The position numbers and the translations under genes are program-made. Positions 1 to 6,920 of a DNA stretch of 32,489 nt are shown here, piece by piece. The notes under the pieces were generated by a model. That model was not told the origin of the DNA. It was given only the letters and a program-made list of their open reading frames with translations, and did no database searches. Source of the stretch: Corynebacterium hylobatis (lineage in GTDB: Bacteria; Actinomycetota; Actinomycetes; Mycobacteriales; Mycobacteriaceae); assembly GCF_003955685.1 (NCBI RefSeq), contig NZ_RXHJ01000025.1, positions 1 through 32,489 of the forward strand, in the 5' to 3' direction. Numbering within the stretch: position 1 is the first letter of the stretch; the number at the start of each line of letters is the position of its first letter.

Positions 1-29
1 TATCCAGGTGTTGCCATCGGCGTCGACTG

Positions 30-72
30 AACCGCCATTCGAAGCCGCGGAAAAACCGCCAAACGAAGCTGC
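30..72. repeat. Imperfect 19-bp direct repeat ahead of the recombinase gene
   Basis: Two 19-bp copies (30-48 and 54-72) begin AACCGCC and share CGAAGC; they differ at three positions by eye. They lie about 70 bp upstream of a serine recombinase gene, where resolvases often have their res subsites. A recombinase-binding role is inference only. A short palindrome, ACGATCGT at 114-121, lies closer to the gene. Confidence 0.35.
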
Positions 73-141
73 AAGTCACAGGTGTGAACATGTCAGTCGG
101 GAGTGTCACGTAAACGATCGTATAAGTGATGGGATAGCACT

Positions 142-759
142 ATGGCACTGATTGGATATATGCGGGTCTCGAAGTCGGACGGGTCGCAGACCACCGATCT
201 GCAACGCGACGCCCTCATCGCCGCCGGGGTGGATCCGGGTCATCTGTATGAAGACATGGCGTCGGGTAAGCAGGAGGACCGTCCGCAATTAGCATCGTGT
301 CTGAAAGCACTCCGGGCCGGTGACACGTTGCTGGTGTGGAAGCTGGACCGGTTGGGCAGGAATCTGCGCCACCTGGTCAACATCGTCCACGACCTCACCG
401 CCCGTGGGGTGGGGCTGAAAGTGCTCACCGGTCAGGGCGCAGCCATCGATACGACTTCGGCGCAGGGCAAGTTGGTCTTCGGGATTTTCGCCGCACTGGC
501 TGAGTTCGAACGCGAGTTGATCTCTGAGCGCACGAAAGCCGGCCTGGAATCCGCGCGGGCCCGCGGACGCAAAGGGGGACGGCCGTTCAAGATGACTCCG
601 GCGAAGGTGCGTCTGGCGATGGCGTCGATGGGGCAGCCCGAAACCAACGTTGCAGCCTTGTGCAAGGAACTCGACATCACCCGCCAGACGCTCTACCGAC
701 ATGTGTCTCCGACGGGGGAGCTGCGGGAGGACGGGCGAAAACTGCTTAGAGGCAACTGA
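142..759 (+). CDS. Serine recombinase, resolvase/invertase family
   Basis: This 205-residue protein is a small serine recombinase that cuts and rejoins DNA at specific sites through a phosphoserine link. The N-terminus GYMRVS gives the nucleophile Ser10 with Arg8, and the LDRLGR motif gives Arg70 and Arg73. The long E-helix follows (EFERELISERT, about 121-131), with a GRKGGRP hinge near 142-147. The C-terminal helix-turn-helix of about 40 residues contains ITRQTLYRH. The length is usual for Tn3-type resolvases and DNA invertases. No Tn3 transposase is visible in the window, so it may be a resolvase left from a larger transposon cut by the window edge, or a stand-alone invertase. Resolution and inversion cannot be told apart from sequence alone. 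Confidence 0.93.
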   Translation: MALIGYMRVSKSDGSQTTDLQRDALIAAGVDPGHLYEDMASGKQEDRPQLASCLKALRAGDTLLVWKLDRLGRNLRHLVNIVHDLTARGVGLKVLTGQGAAIDTTSAQGKLVFGIFAALAEFERELISERTKAGLESARARGRKGGRPFKMTPAKVRLAMASMGQPETNVAALCKELDITRQTLYRHVSPTGELREDGRKLLRGN

Positions 760-933
760 TGCTTCCCTCGTGGAGGATAGCCCGCGCCTCACAGAGACTT
801 CGCACAATCGACGCTATATATAAGGTATCGCCGCTCAACCAAGCTGAAACGCTCACGGTTTCCTGACTTCCCCTCAGGGAGGCCGATTGTGTGCGCTTGG
901 CTGCTATTTCAGGGTGAAATCCCAGTTGGTCAC

Positions 934-1163
934 TTACATCGATAAACGGAGTGCCAGGCCCTCTTTTAGACCGCAGGCTTTGAGGTCGGGGAAGAACCTG
1001 GTCCAGGAGGCCACCGACTTACTCATGGCGACGTGCATACCAAAGAGTGCGCGGTAGCCTTCGGCGTTGACTCCGGTGGCGAGCGTTACGGCGGCTTTCA
1101 CCACGTGTCCGCCTTCGCGCACTTTCATGGTCAACGCGTCGCAGGAGACGCAGAGGTTGGGGT
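934..1163 (-). pseudogene. IS256-family transposase fragment
   Basis: The minus-strand reading contains the IS256/mutator core: DAL-MKVREGG, then ATGVNAEGYRALFGM, then SVASWTRFFPDLKACGL. This is the part after the first catalytic aspartate. Both ends are missing: similarity stops after ...LKACGLKE near 958, and on the other side the sequence changes at about 1165-1170 into a different gene remnant. Only about 70 of roughly 400 residues remain, so it is a dead scar of an old insertion. Confidence 0.8.
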
Positions 1164-1169
1164 CTGTGC

Positions 1170-1320
1170 TCGACCGGCGGGGAGCTGATCATGTCTGACG
1201 GCACCCACACCCTCCGCCGGCTCGACCCGGACACTTTCGCCGAGATCGACCGCTTCCCGGTGACGCTTGGCGGGTCCCGCAGGAAGGGCTCAACGAGCTC
1301 GAGCTCATCCCTACCCAGTA
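1170..1320 (+). pseudogene. Glutaminyl-peptide cyclotransferase remnant, frameshifted
   Basis: The frame through the ATG at 1191 reads GGELIMSDGTHTL followed by LDPDTFAEIDRFPVT, a recognisable stretch of the bacterial glutamine cyclotransferase beta-propeller. After about 1275 the match moves to another frame and continues as GLNELELIPTQ before a stop at 1318-1320; NELE is the conserved continuation in this family. The 5' half is absent and meets the IS256 scar. It therefore looks like a truncated and frameshifted gene rather than a short ORF. The product would normally cyclise N-terminal glutamine of exported proteins. Confidence 0.7.
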
Positions 1321-1332
1321 GGGTGAGGAGTC

Positions 1333-1863
1333 ATGTCCACCCCCAAGAAGGCGCGGCAGAGGTCGCTGCTGCAGTTTCTCACTCTCCTTATCGCCGTGGT
1401 GATCATCATCCTCGCCGCGGTCCTCGCCCAGAACTGGTGGAACAACCGGCCCGGCCCCGCACCGCAGGACATCACCGTGACCGCCCGCGTGGGTGACGCC
1501 TCCATCGAGGTCTCCCCTTACCTCGTGTGTGAACCTGGGTTGGAGTGCCCGGAGGGGGAGGTCCCCAATCTGCCGGTGGGACCGGACGACACCCTGGTCC
1601 TGGAGATCCCGGAGGCGATCCACGACCACGACTGGCAGCTGCTGATGATCTACGACGATCCGGCGGCCAACGACCAGCAGCTGCACGGCCCCTATGACGC
1701 CGAGCAGGTGGAGATGCCCGGATCCGTCGACCCGCTCATTGAGGGCGACCCCCGCCCCCGTCTCATGGTCGTGGAGATCTCCTCTGCCCAGATCGGCCTC
1801 GACGCCGACGGGGAGGAGACCCCTTACGCCACTGTGTGGTCCCTGAACACCATGCAGGACTAG
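1333..1863 (+). CDS. DUF2771-like membrane-anchored protein
   Basis: This is a 176-residue protein of unknown function. A short basic N-terminus (KKARQR) precedes one hydrophobic segment at about 14-34, followed by an acidic extracytoplasmic domain of about 140 residues with two cysteines in CEPGLEC. Order and composition resemble the DUF2771 family of corynebacteria and mycobacteria; I assign it by recollection of that family, not by alignment. GAGG about 7 bases before the ATG supports the start. It begins 12 bases after the end of the cyclotransferase remnant, so the two were probably one operon and this gene may have lost its native promoter. Confidence 0.7.
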   Translation: MSTPKKARQRSLLQFLTLLIAVVIIILAAVLAQNWWNNRPGPAPQDITVTARVGDASIEVSPYLVCEPGLECPEGEVPNLPVGPDDTLVLEIPEAIHDHDWQLLMIYDDPAANDQQLHGPYDAEQVEMPGSVDPLIEGDPRPRLMVVEISSAQIGLDADGEETPYATVWSLNTMQD

Positions 1864-2057
1864 TAGTACTTCGTGAGGTGGGTCCTAGACGTAGTTCTGA
1901 GACGGGAAACCCTTCACCCACGACCCTTTGAGCCGCGTGGAAAGAGTGTCTCAGTACCCAGGAAGGAAAGCACCTGGTCTGAAGCACGGGTGCGGTGCGA
2001 TGATTGAGGTCGACGGGAAGACCCACCCTGGACCCCGTCCGGCAGAAGGTGGTGAGA

Positions 2058-2585
2058 ATGGACCGTTCCGAAATCATCGACGGATACCGAGGGGCTTGCG
2101 TGGAGCTGGAAGACCTCCTCGCCCAAGCCGGGGACCTGGAGCTGCGTAGTCGCAGTGCGGGTACCCGCTGGACCAATGAGGACCTGCTGTTTCACATGGT
2201 GTTCGGCTACATGGTGGCCCGCAGCCTCCTGCCCCTGGTCAAACTCTTCGGCCATCTACCCGACCCCCTCAATATCGCCTTCGCGCGTCTGCTCACTGCC
2301 GGTACCCGCCCTTTCGACTGGGTCAACTACTGGGGCTCACGGGCTGCGGCCCGGGTCTACAACCGCCACCGCATGGCCCGGAAACTTCGCCGGATCACCA
2401 CCACTTTGGCCGTCAGCCTGGAGAAAGAATCCGAGGACTCCCTGGCACTGCGGATGGCGTTTCCAACCCGCTGGGATCCTTTTTTCACCCCCGTGATGAC
2501 CGTGGCGGATGTGTACGCCTATCCAACGCTGCACTTTGATTTCCACGCCCGACAGCTGAGTTTTCCCTTCGACACCGACAGGTGA
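2058..2585 (+). CDS. DinB-fold putative metal-dependent protein
   Basis: This 175-residue helical protein resembles the DinB/YfiT superfamily, whose members use three histidines to bind a divalent metal and often act as thiol-dependent transferases. The expected histidines are His46 (in NEDLLFHM) and the pair His159 and His163 (LHFDFH). I chose the ATG at 2058 over an upstream in-frame start at 2004 because AAGGTGGTGA lies just before it and the upstream residues do not look like part of the domain. Substrate is unknown; mycothiol is a guess from the host group. Its last codons and downstream flank are repeated after mntR. Confidence 0.72.
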   Translation: MDRSEIIDGYRGACVELEDLLAQAGDLELRSRSAGTRWTNEDLLFHMVFGYMVARSLLPLVKLFGHLPDPLNIAFARLLTAGTRPFDWVNYWGSRAAARVYNRHRMARKLRRITTTLAVSLEKESEDSLALRMAFPTRWDPFFTPVMTVADVYAYPTLHFDFHARQLSFPFDTDR

Positions 2586-2628
2586 CGGTGGGCCGCGCGA
2601 GAGGGGGTTTGCGTCATGGGGCCAGTGC
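2516..2628. repeat. Direct repeat, copy 1 (end of the DinB gene plus flank)
   Basis: This covers the final codons of the DinB-like gene and about 40 bases beyond, through GCGCGAGAGGGGGTTTGCG. A diverged second copy lies at 5327-5438 in the same orientation. The two copies bracket the whiB remnant, mntH and mntR. Confidence 0.85.
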
Positions 2629-2785
2629 TGGCAGTCGAATTACTCCCCGACCCTAGGGGTGCTTCCTCGCCCAGGGGCTGTTCTGATGCCACCCGGGGGT
2701 TCTTGGTGGCGTTGAGCCTTCACTCCCTTGGGTGAACGTTCCCCGGGGGATGTCCGGTGGCCCCAACTCCGAGGGATGAGAGCTG

Positions 2786-3116
2786 TCAGCGACTGATGAG
2801 TTCGCCTGTGGCCGTGAGGTGACCCACCCAGTTCTCGATATGGGGGTGGTTGTGCAGCAGGACGCGACGTTGACGCTCCGTGAGCCCACCCCACACGCCG
2901 TATTCCTCCCGGTTGTTCAGCGCCTCCACCCGGCGGGGCTCCACCGCCGTGCGCCGCGCACGAACAGGGCATCGGGATCACCTCCACGGCACCTGGCCTG
3001 GATGATCCAGTCATCCCCCTCCTCGGGGACTGTCTGTTCCTCCGGCCGGGCCGAGGCGCCCGAACCGGGAACAAGTGCCCGACACCGGGATGTGGTGATT
3101 GGGGGCGAAGTGTTCG
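2786..3116 (-). pseudogene. whiB-like regulator, broken
   Basis: The minus strand contains two parts of a WhiB-family iron-sulfur regulator in different frames. The N-terminal part reads DDWIIQARCRGGDPDALFVRGA. The C-terminal part reads NNREEYGVWGG, LTERQRRVLLHN and HPHIENWVGHL, ending at the stop in 2786-2788. The middle segment, which should carry the CxxC and following cysteine ligands of the [4Fe-4S] cluster, is missing, and the frame changes at about 2945-2955. Without these cysteines it cannot be a normal WhiB protein. The GVWGG turn is the family signature, so the identification is firm although no intact ORF exists. Confidence 0.8.
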
Positions 3117-3220
3117 AGGTGGCCTGACACTGTCGCCAAACGGCACTCTCGGGAGATGGAAGCTGGTTTTTTCCGGTTCTCCCTCAATTCTGCAGCAGCA
3201 CCAAATTTGCCCTCCGAGAG

Positions 3221-3243
3221 TATAAGTTCGTGTAGCTTAACTT
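3221..3243 (+). promoter_or_regulatory. Probable mntH promoter and operator
   Basis: TATAAG at 3221-3226 is a good -10 box. It overlaps an inverted repeat AAGTT-N10-AACTT (3224-3243) that ends 2 bases before the mntH ATG. DtxR/MntR-family repressors bind AT-rich inverted repeats placed this way, and an mntR gene lies just downstream. Binding by that MntR is inference. Confidence 0.55.
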
Positions 3244-3245
3244 TT

Positions 3246-4538
3246 ATGAAGCCTTTTATCGAGCTCAGTGGAGTCTGGGACGACCCGGACCAAGCGGTGC
3301 AAAGGGCACCGGGTGGGCGACGGGTAAGCCGGCAGCCTCTGCCTTGGCTGCTAGGCCCGGCCTTCGTGGCTGCGGTAGCTTATGTGGATCCGGGTAACGT
3401 CGCGGCGAATATCACAGCAGGGGCGCAGTATGGGTATCTGCTGGTGTGGGTGCTGGTGGTCGCCAACGTTATGGCGATGCTCGTGCAGTATCTCTCAGCC
3501 AAGCTCGGGTTGGTCACGGGCTATTCCCTGCCGGAGTTGCTGGGGCAACGGCTGCCCCGGGGGCGGCGCTTGATGTTTTGGGCGCAGGCAGAGACAGTGG
3601 CCGCGGCCACGGACCTGGCCGAGGTGATCGGTGGGGCGATCGCCCTGCACCTTCTCTTCGGTCTACCGTTGTTGGTGGGAGGCTTGCTCATTGGGCTGGT
3701 ATCGATGTTGCTACTTGCCATCCAATCCAAACACGGTCAGCGTCCTTTCGAGTTCGTCATAGTAGGTCTGCTGGTGATCATCACCGCCGGTTTTCTCACG
3801 GGCATGTTCATCGGCACCGTTTCCTGGGGGGAGGCGCTGGCTGGGGTTGTCCCGCGCTTTGAGGGGACTTCGACAGTGGTGCTGGCCGCGAGCATGCTCG
3901 GGGCCACCGTGATGCCCCATACCATTTACGCCCACTCTTCCCTGGCCCGAGACCGCCACGGTGACAACATCGCGCCCGAGGGATTACCGCGTCTGCTAAG
4001 TGTCACCCGGTGGGACGTCCTCCTGTCGCTGCTGGTGGCCGGATCAGTCAATATCGCGATGCTGTTGTTGGCTGCCGGTAACTTGAACGGGGTTTCCGGC
4101 ACCGACAGCATCGACGGGGCGCACGCAGCGATCACCGCCACGCTGGGCCCGGTAGTCGGAGTGGCCTTCGGTATCGGGCTGCTGGCTTCCGGGCTGGCGT
4201 CCACCTCGGTGGGCTGCTACGCCGGATCCACGATCATGGGTGGATTGCTACACCGACAGATCCCGCAGATGGTGCGGCGAGTGGTCACACTGATCCCGGC
4301 TTTGGTTGTGATCGCCGCCGGGGTGGAGCCGACGTGGGCGCTGGTGCTCTCCCAGGTGGCCCTGAGTCTGGGTATCCCTTTCGCCCTGATCCCGCTGGTG
4401 GTGCTGAGCAGTGATCGAACACTCATGGGCGGCTTTGCCATCCGGATTCCGTTGCAGGTGGTGTCCTGGGTGGTGGTCGTCCTGATTGTGTCGCTGAATC
4501 TCACCCTCATCGGACTGTTGGCCAGCGGTCAGGGCTGA
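3246..4538 (+). CDS. mntH: Nramp-family Mn(II)/metal-proton symporter MntH
   Basis: This 430-residue polytopic membrane protein imports Mn(II), and often Fe(II), with protons. The Nramp TM1 metal-site motif is present as YVDPGNVAANI, and the TM6 motif as ATVMPHTIYAHS, including the MPH triplet. About eleven hydrophobic segments follow in the usual order. I start at MKPFIEL (3246); the in-frame extension to 3099 has no membrane or family character. No Shine-Dalgarno is visible and the promoter-operator runs almost to the ATG, so the mRNA may be nearly leaderless. mntR follows after 29 bases in the same direction, forming a transport-plus-repressor pair. Confidence 0.93.
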   Translation: MKPFIELSGVWDDPDQAVQRAPGGRRVSRQPLPWLLGPAFVAAVAYVDPGNVAANITAGAQYGYLLVWVLVVANVMAMLVQYLSAKLGLVTGYSLPELLGQRLPRGRRLMFWAQAETVAAATDLAEVIGGAIALHLLFGLPLLVGGLLIGLVSMLLLAIQSKHGQRPFEFVIVGLLVIITAGFLTGMFIGTVSWGEALAGVVPRFEGTSTVVLAASMLGATVMPHTIYAHSSLARDRHGDNIAPEGLPRLLSVTRWDVLLSLLVAGSVNIAMLLLAAGNLNGVSGTDSIDGAHAAITATLGPVVGVAFGIGLLASGLASTSVGCYAGSTIMGGLLHRQIPQMVRRVVTLIPALVVIAAGVEPTWALVLSQVALSLGIPFALIPLVVLSSDRTLMGGFAIRIPLQVVSWVVVVLIVSLNLTLIGLLASGQG

Positions 4539-4567
4539 CTGGCTGTGGTCTCCGGTAGCGTAAATCC

Positions 4568-5239
4568 ATGGAACTGAGTGAGATTACGCCGGTGGCCCAG
4601 GACTATCTCAAGGTGATCTGGGCGGCCATCGAGTGGGGTGGCCCACCCATCACTGCCACTGCCTTGGCCGCACGGATGGGCACGACCATGCCCAACGTCT
4701 CGGACACGGTCAGGCGGTTGGCGGCCCAGGGGCTCGTGGAGTATCAACCCTACAAACCCGTCATGCTCACCGAGCAGGGGGAGAAGTACGCCATCGCAAT
4801 GGTGCGCAGGCACCGACTGCTTGAGACATTCCTCGCCACCATCCTGGATTATCCGTGGGAGGAGGTCCATAACGAGGCCGAACGACTCGAACATGCTGCC
4901 TCAGATACCCTGATCGAGCGTATCGACGCTTTCCTCGGGAACCCCACCGTGGATCCACATGGTGATCCCATCCCCACCACTGCCGGGCACATCTCCCGCT
5001 CTCTCGACGCCACCCTGCTCACCCACGCCACTCCGGGTAACTATGAAATCATCCGAATCTCTGACGCTGACCCGGCCCAGCTGACCTACTTCCGGAAGCA
5101 GGAAATAGTTCCGGGCGCCTTAGTGAATGTTGCGGCCGCTGACCCACACCAAGACAGAATTCTTATCAAAGACGCCGACGGGAAAGTGGTCCTCCTCACC
5201 CCAGAGCAGGCTGATGCCATCTGGGTGGCGCCTTCCTAG
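4568..5239 (+). CDS. mntR: Mn-dependent DtxR-family repressor MntR
   Basis: This 223-residue protein has the DtxR layout: an N-terminal winged helix (TATALAARMG, then MPNVSDTVRRL), a metal-binding dimerisation domain at about 75-140, and a C-terminal SH3-like (FeoA) domain from about 150. Compared with DtxR, Met10 is replaced by Asp12 (AQDYL) and Cys102 by Glu105 (VHNEAERLEH). His82, Glu86, His101, Glu108 and His109 are kept. Asp and Glu at those two positions are typical of manganese-selective MntR rather than iron-selective DtxR. No Shine-Dalgarno is seen; TAGCGT at 4556-4561 lies 6 bases before the ATG, suggesting a leaderless transcript in addition to read-through from mntH. Confidence 0.9.
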   Translation: MELSEITPVAQDYLKVIWAAIEWGGPPITATALAARMGTTMPNVSDTVRRLAAQGLVEYQPYKPVMLTEQGEKYAIAMVRRHRLLETFLATILDYPWEEVHNEAERLEHAASDTLIERIDAFLGNPTVDPHGDPIPTTAGHISRSLDATLLTHATPGNYEIIRISDADPAQLTYFRKQEIVPGALVNVAAADPHQDRILIKDADGKVVLLTPEQADAIWVAPS

Positions 5240-5325
5240 GGTTTCATCGGTGACACCGCTGCCTATCGTAAGCCGCCTGCTAACGAATAGAGAGTAAGCC
5301 GAAATTCCTACTTGCAACAGCACCT

Positions 5326-5397
5326 TCACGCCTACCCGACAATGCACTTTGATTTCCACGGCCGACAACTGAGTTTCCCCTTCGGTATCGACAGGTG
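5326..5397 (+). pseudogene. 3' fragment of a second DinB-like gene
   Basis: The frame reads AYPTMHFDFHGRQLSF and ends in DR-stop at 5395-5397, matching the last 23 or so codons of the DinB-like gene with a few changes. There is no start or upstream domain. It is the coding part of the second direct repeat and marks a recombination scar on the far side of the mntH-mntR module. Confidence 0.85.
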
Positions 5398-5438
5398 ACC
5401 GTGGTCCGCGCGAAAGGGGTTTGTGTCATGGGCCCTGT
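5327..5438. repeat. Direct repeat, copy 2
   Basis: This matches 2516-2628 with scattered substitutions, including the non-coding stretch after the stop codon (GCGCGAAAGGGGTTTGTGTC). Copy 1 starts about 2.8 kb upstream. Divergence between the copies argues against a very recent tandem duplication and for recombination between related alleles. Confidence 0.85.
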
Positions 5439-5466
5439 GTTCACTGCCGATGGAAAAGGGAGGTGA

Positions 5467-6849
5467 TCAGGCGCAGCAGGAGGTGGGCATCTGGTTGCGA
5501 AACAGTCCGGCGGTCAGCCGAAGACTCTCGGCCATCGTGAGGTAGGGTGCCCAGGTGTCGGCCAGGTCATCAACGGTCATACCGGCCTTGATGGCGTAGG
5601 TGGCGGCCAGCATAAGCTCCCCGGCCCCGTCGGCCAGGGCATGCACCCCTAGAACGGTGCCGGTGGCCGCGTCGGCAACGATCTTGACCGCTCCGCGGGT
5701 GTCGTGGTTGACCAGTGCCCGGGGAACCTCCGACAGGTCCAGCACGCGGGAGTCGTACGCCGCCCCCTGGGCGTGGGCCTGGGCTTCGCTTAACCCGGCG
5801 GAGGCTAGCTGGGGGCGGGTGAACACCACTGCGGGCAGGCCCGTGTAGTCCACCTGTGCTGCCGAGCGCTTACCCAGGGCGTTGAGGGCGGCCACTCTGC
5901 CGGTGGCTGCGGCGACGTAGACGAACTGCGGGGCCCCGGAGACATCCCCGGCCGCCCAGATCCGCGGATTCGAGGTGCGCTGATGATTGTCGACGTTAAT
6001 AAAACCTCGCTCGTCGACCTCGACGCCGGCCACGGCCAGGTCCAGCCCGTCGGTGGTCGCCGCCCGTCCTGTGGCTACCAGCAGCCGGTCCCCCCGGACC
6101 TGCCGTCCGGAGGTGGTGGTCACCACCGCCTGCCCGGCATCCGCGCCGACGCTTACTGCGTACTCCTCGACCACCGACAGGCCGTCGTCGATGAGGATCT
6201 CGCGCAACCGGTCAGCCAGCTCCGGTTCCGCCCGCGGGGCCAGGCGCCCCACCAAGGACACCCGGGCACCGAGCTGGGCGAAGAGCTGAGCCTGCTCCAG
6301 ACCGACATACCCGGCCCCGATGATCACCAGGGAGTCCGGGACCTCGGACAGTTCCATGGCCGTGGTCGAGGTCAACCAGTTCACCTCCGACAACCCCGAC
6401 AAGGCTGGGGTAGCTGGCTGGGCCCCGGTAGCCACCAGATACGCCCGAGCCCGAAGCGGCTGACCATCGACCAGCAAGGTCTCGGAGTCCAGGAAACGGG
6501 CATGTCCTTCCCGGATCTCGAAACCATGGGCGGTGGCCACATCCGCGTACTTCGTCTCCCGCAACTGGGAAACAAGATTGTCTTTCTGCCCCACCATTGC
6601 GGCCAGGTCGACCGGTCCGGCCGTGGTCGACACCCCGGCAAACGGATTGCTGGCTGCGTCGTCACGAGCGGCCGCCGCGGCCAGCAGGGCCTTCGAGGGA
6701 ACACACCCGATATTCACACACGTCCCCCCGAGCGTGCCGCGTTCGATGAGAACCACCGTATGCCCCGCCTGGCGAGCAGCGATCGCCGCGGACATCGCCG
6801 CACCGCCTGAGCCGATCACCGCCAGATCAACCTCATAGTCCTGACTCAT
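5467..6849 (-). CDS. merA: Mercuric reductase MerA
   Basis: This 460-residue cytoplasmic flavoprotein reduces Hg(II) to volatile Hg(0) with NADPH. It has an N-terminal FAD fold (VIGSGGAA, about 11-18), the redox-active disulfide GGTCVNIGCVPSK (Cys44, Cys49), an NADPH fold (GAGYVG, about 178-183), an FAD motif AAGDVSG, and a C-terminal vicinal cysteine pair at 458-459. That pair delivers Hg(II) and separates MerA from lipoamide dehydrogenase. There is no N-terminal heavy-metal-associated domain, so this is the short core form. The Shine-Dalgarno AAAGGTGAT supports the ATG. No merP, merT or merB is visible. Expression is probably from the MerR-type promoter just upstream. Confidence 0.93.
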   Translation of the reverse strand: MSQDYEVDLAVIGSGGAAMSAAIAARQAGHTVVLIERGTLGGTCVNIGCVPSKALLAAAAARDDAASNPFAGVSTTAGPVDLAAMVGQKDNLVSQLRETKYADVATAHGFEIREGHARFLDSETLLVDGQPLRARAYLVATGAQPATPALSGLSEVNWLTSTTAMELSEVPDSLVIIGAGYVGLEQAQLFAQLGARVSLVGRLAPRAEPELADRLREILIDDGLSVVEEYAVSVGADAGQAVVTTTSGRQVRGDRLLVATGRAATTDGLDLAVAGVEVDERGFINVDNHQRTSNPRIWAAGDVSGAPQFVYVAAATGRVAALNALGKRSAAQVDYTGLPAVVFTRPQLASAGLSEAQAHAQGAAYDSRVLDLSEVPRALVNHDTRGAVKIVADAATGTVLGVHALADGAGELMLAATYAIKAGMTVDDLADTWAPYLTMAESLRLTAGLFRNQMPTSCCA

Positions 6850-6885
6850 GACCCATCACCTTTCCTTTAGTTACTGTCTGGGTCC

Positions 6886-6917
6886 AGGATGCACCTTCCA
6901 GTGCACGGTAAGGTCAA
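6886..6917 (-). promoter_or_regulatory. MerR-type promoter/operator of merA
   Basis: Read on the minus strand, a -35 box TTGACC (6917-6912) is followed by a 19-20 bp spacer and a weak -10 such as CATCCT (6891-6886). The spacer contains most of an imperfect inverted repeat, ACCTTACC-GTGCAC-TGGAAGGT (6914-6893). An over-long spacer filled by an inverted repeat is the hallmark of promoters twisted open by metal-bound MerR proteins. Confidence 0.8.
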
Positions 6918-6920
6918 GAT

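Noticed and set aside
803..891. Inverted 8-mers CACAATCG and CGATTGTG after the recombinase gene
   Set aside because: Long spacing and short arms; could be chance. No gene seen in 760-933.
1897..1954. Inverted 7-mers CTGAGAC and GTCTCAG
   Set aside because: Too short and too far apart (44 bp loop) to support a terminator or IS ends without more evidence.
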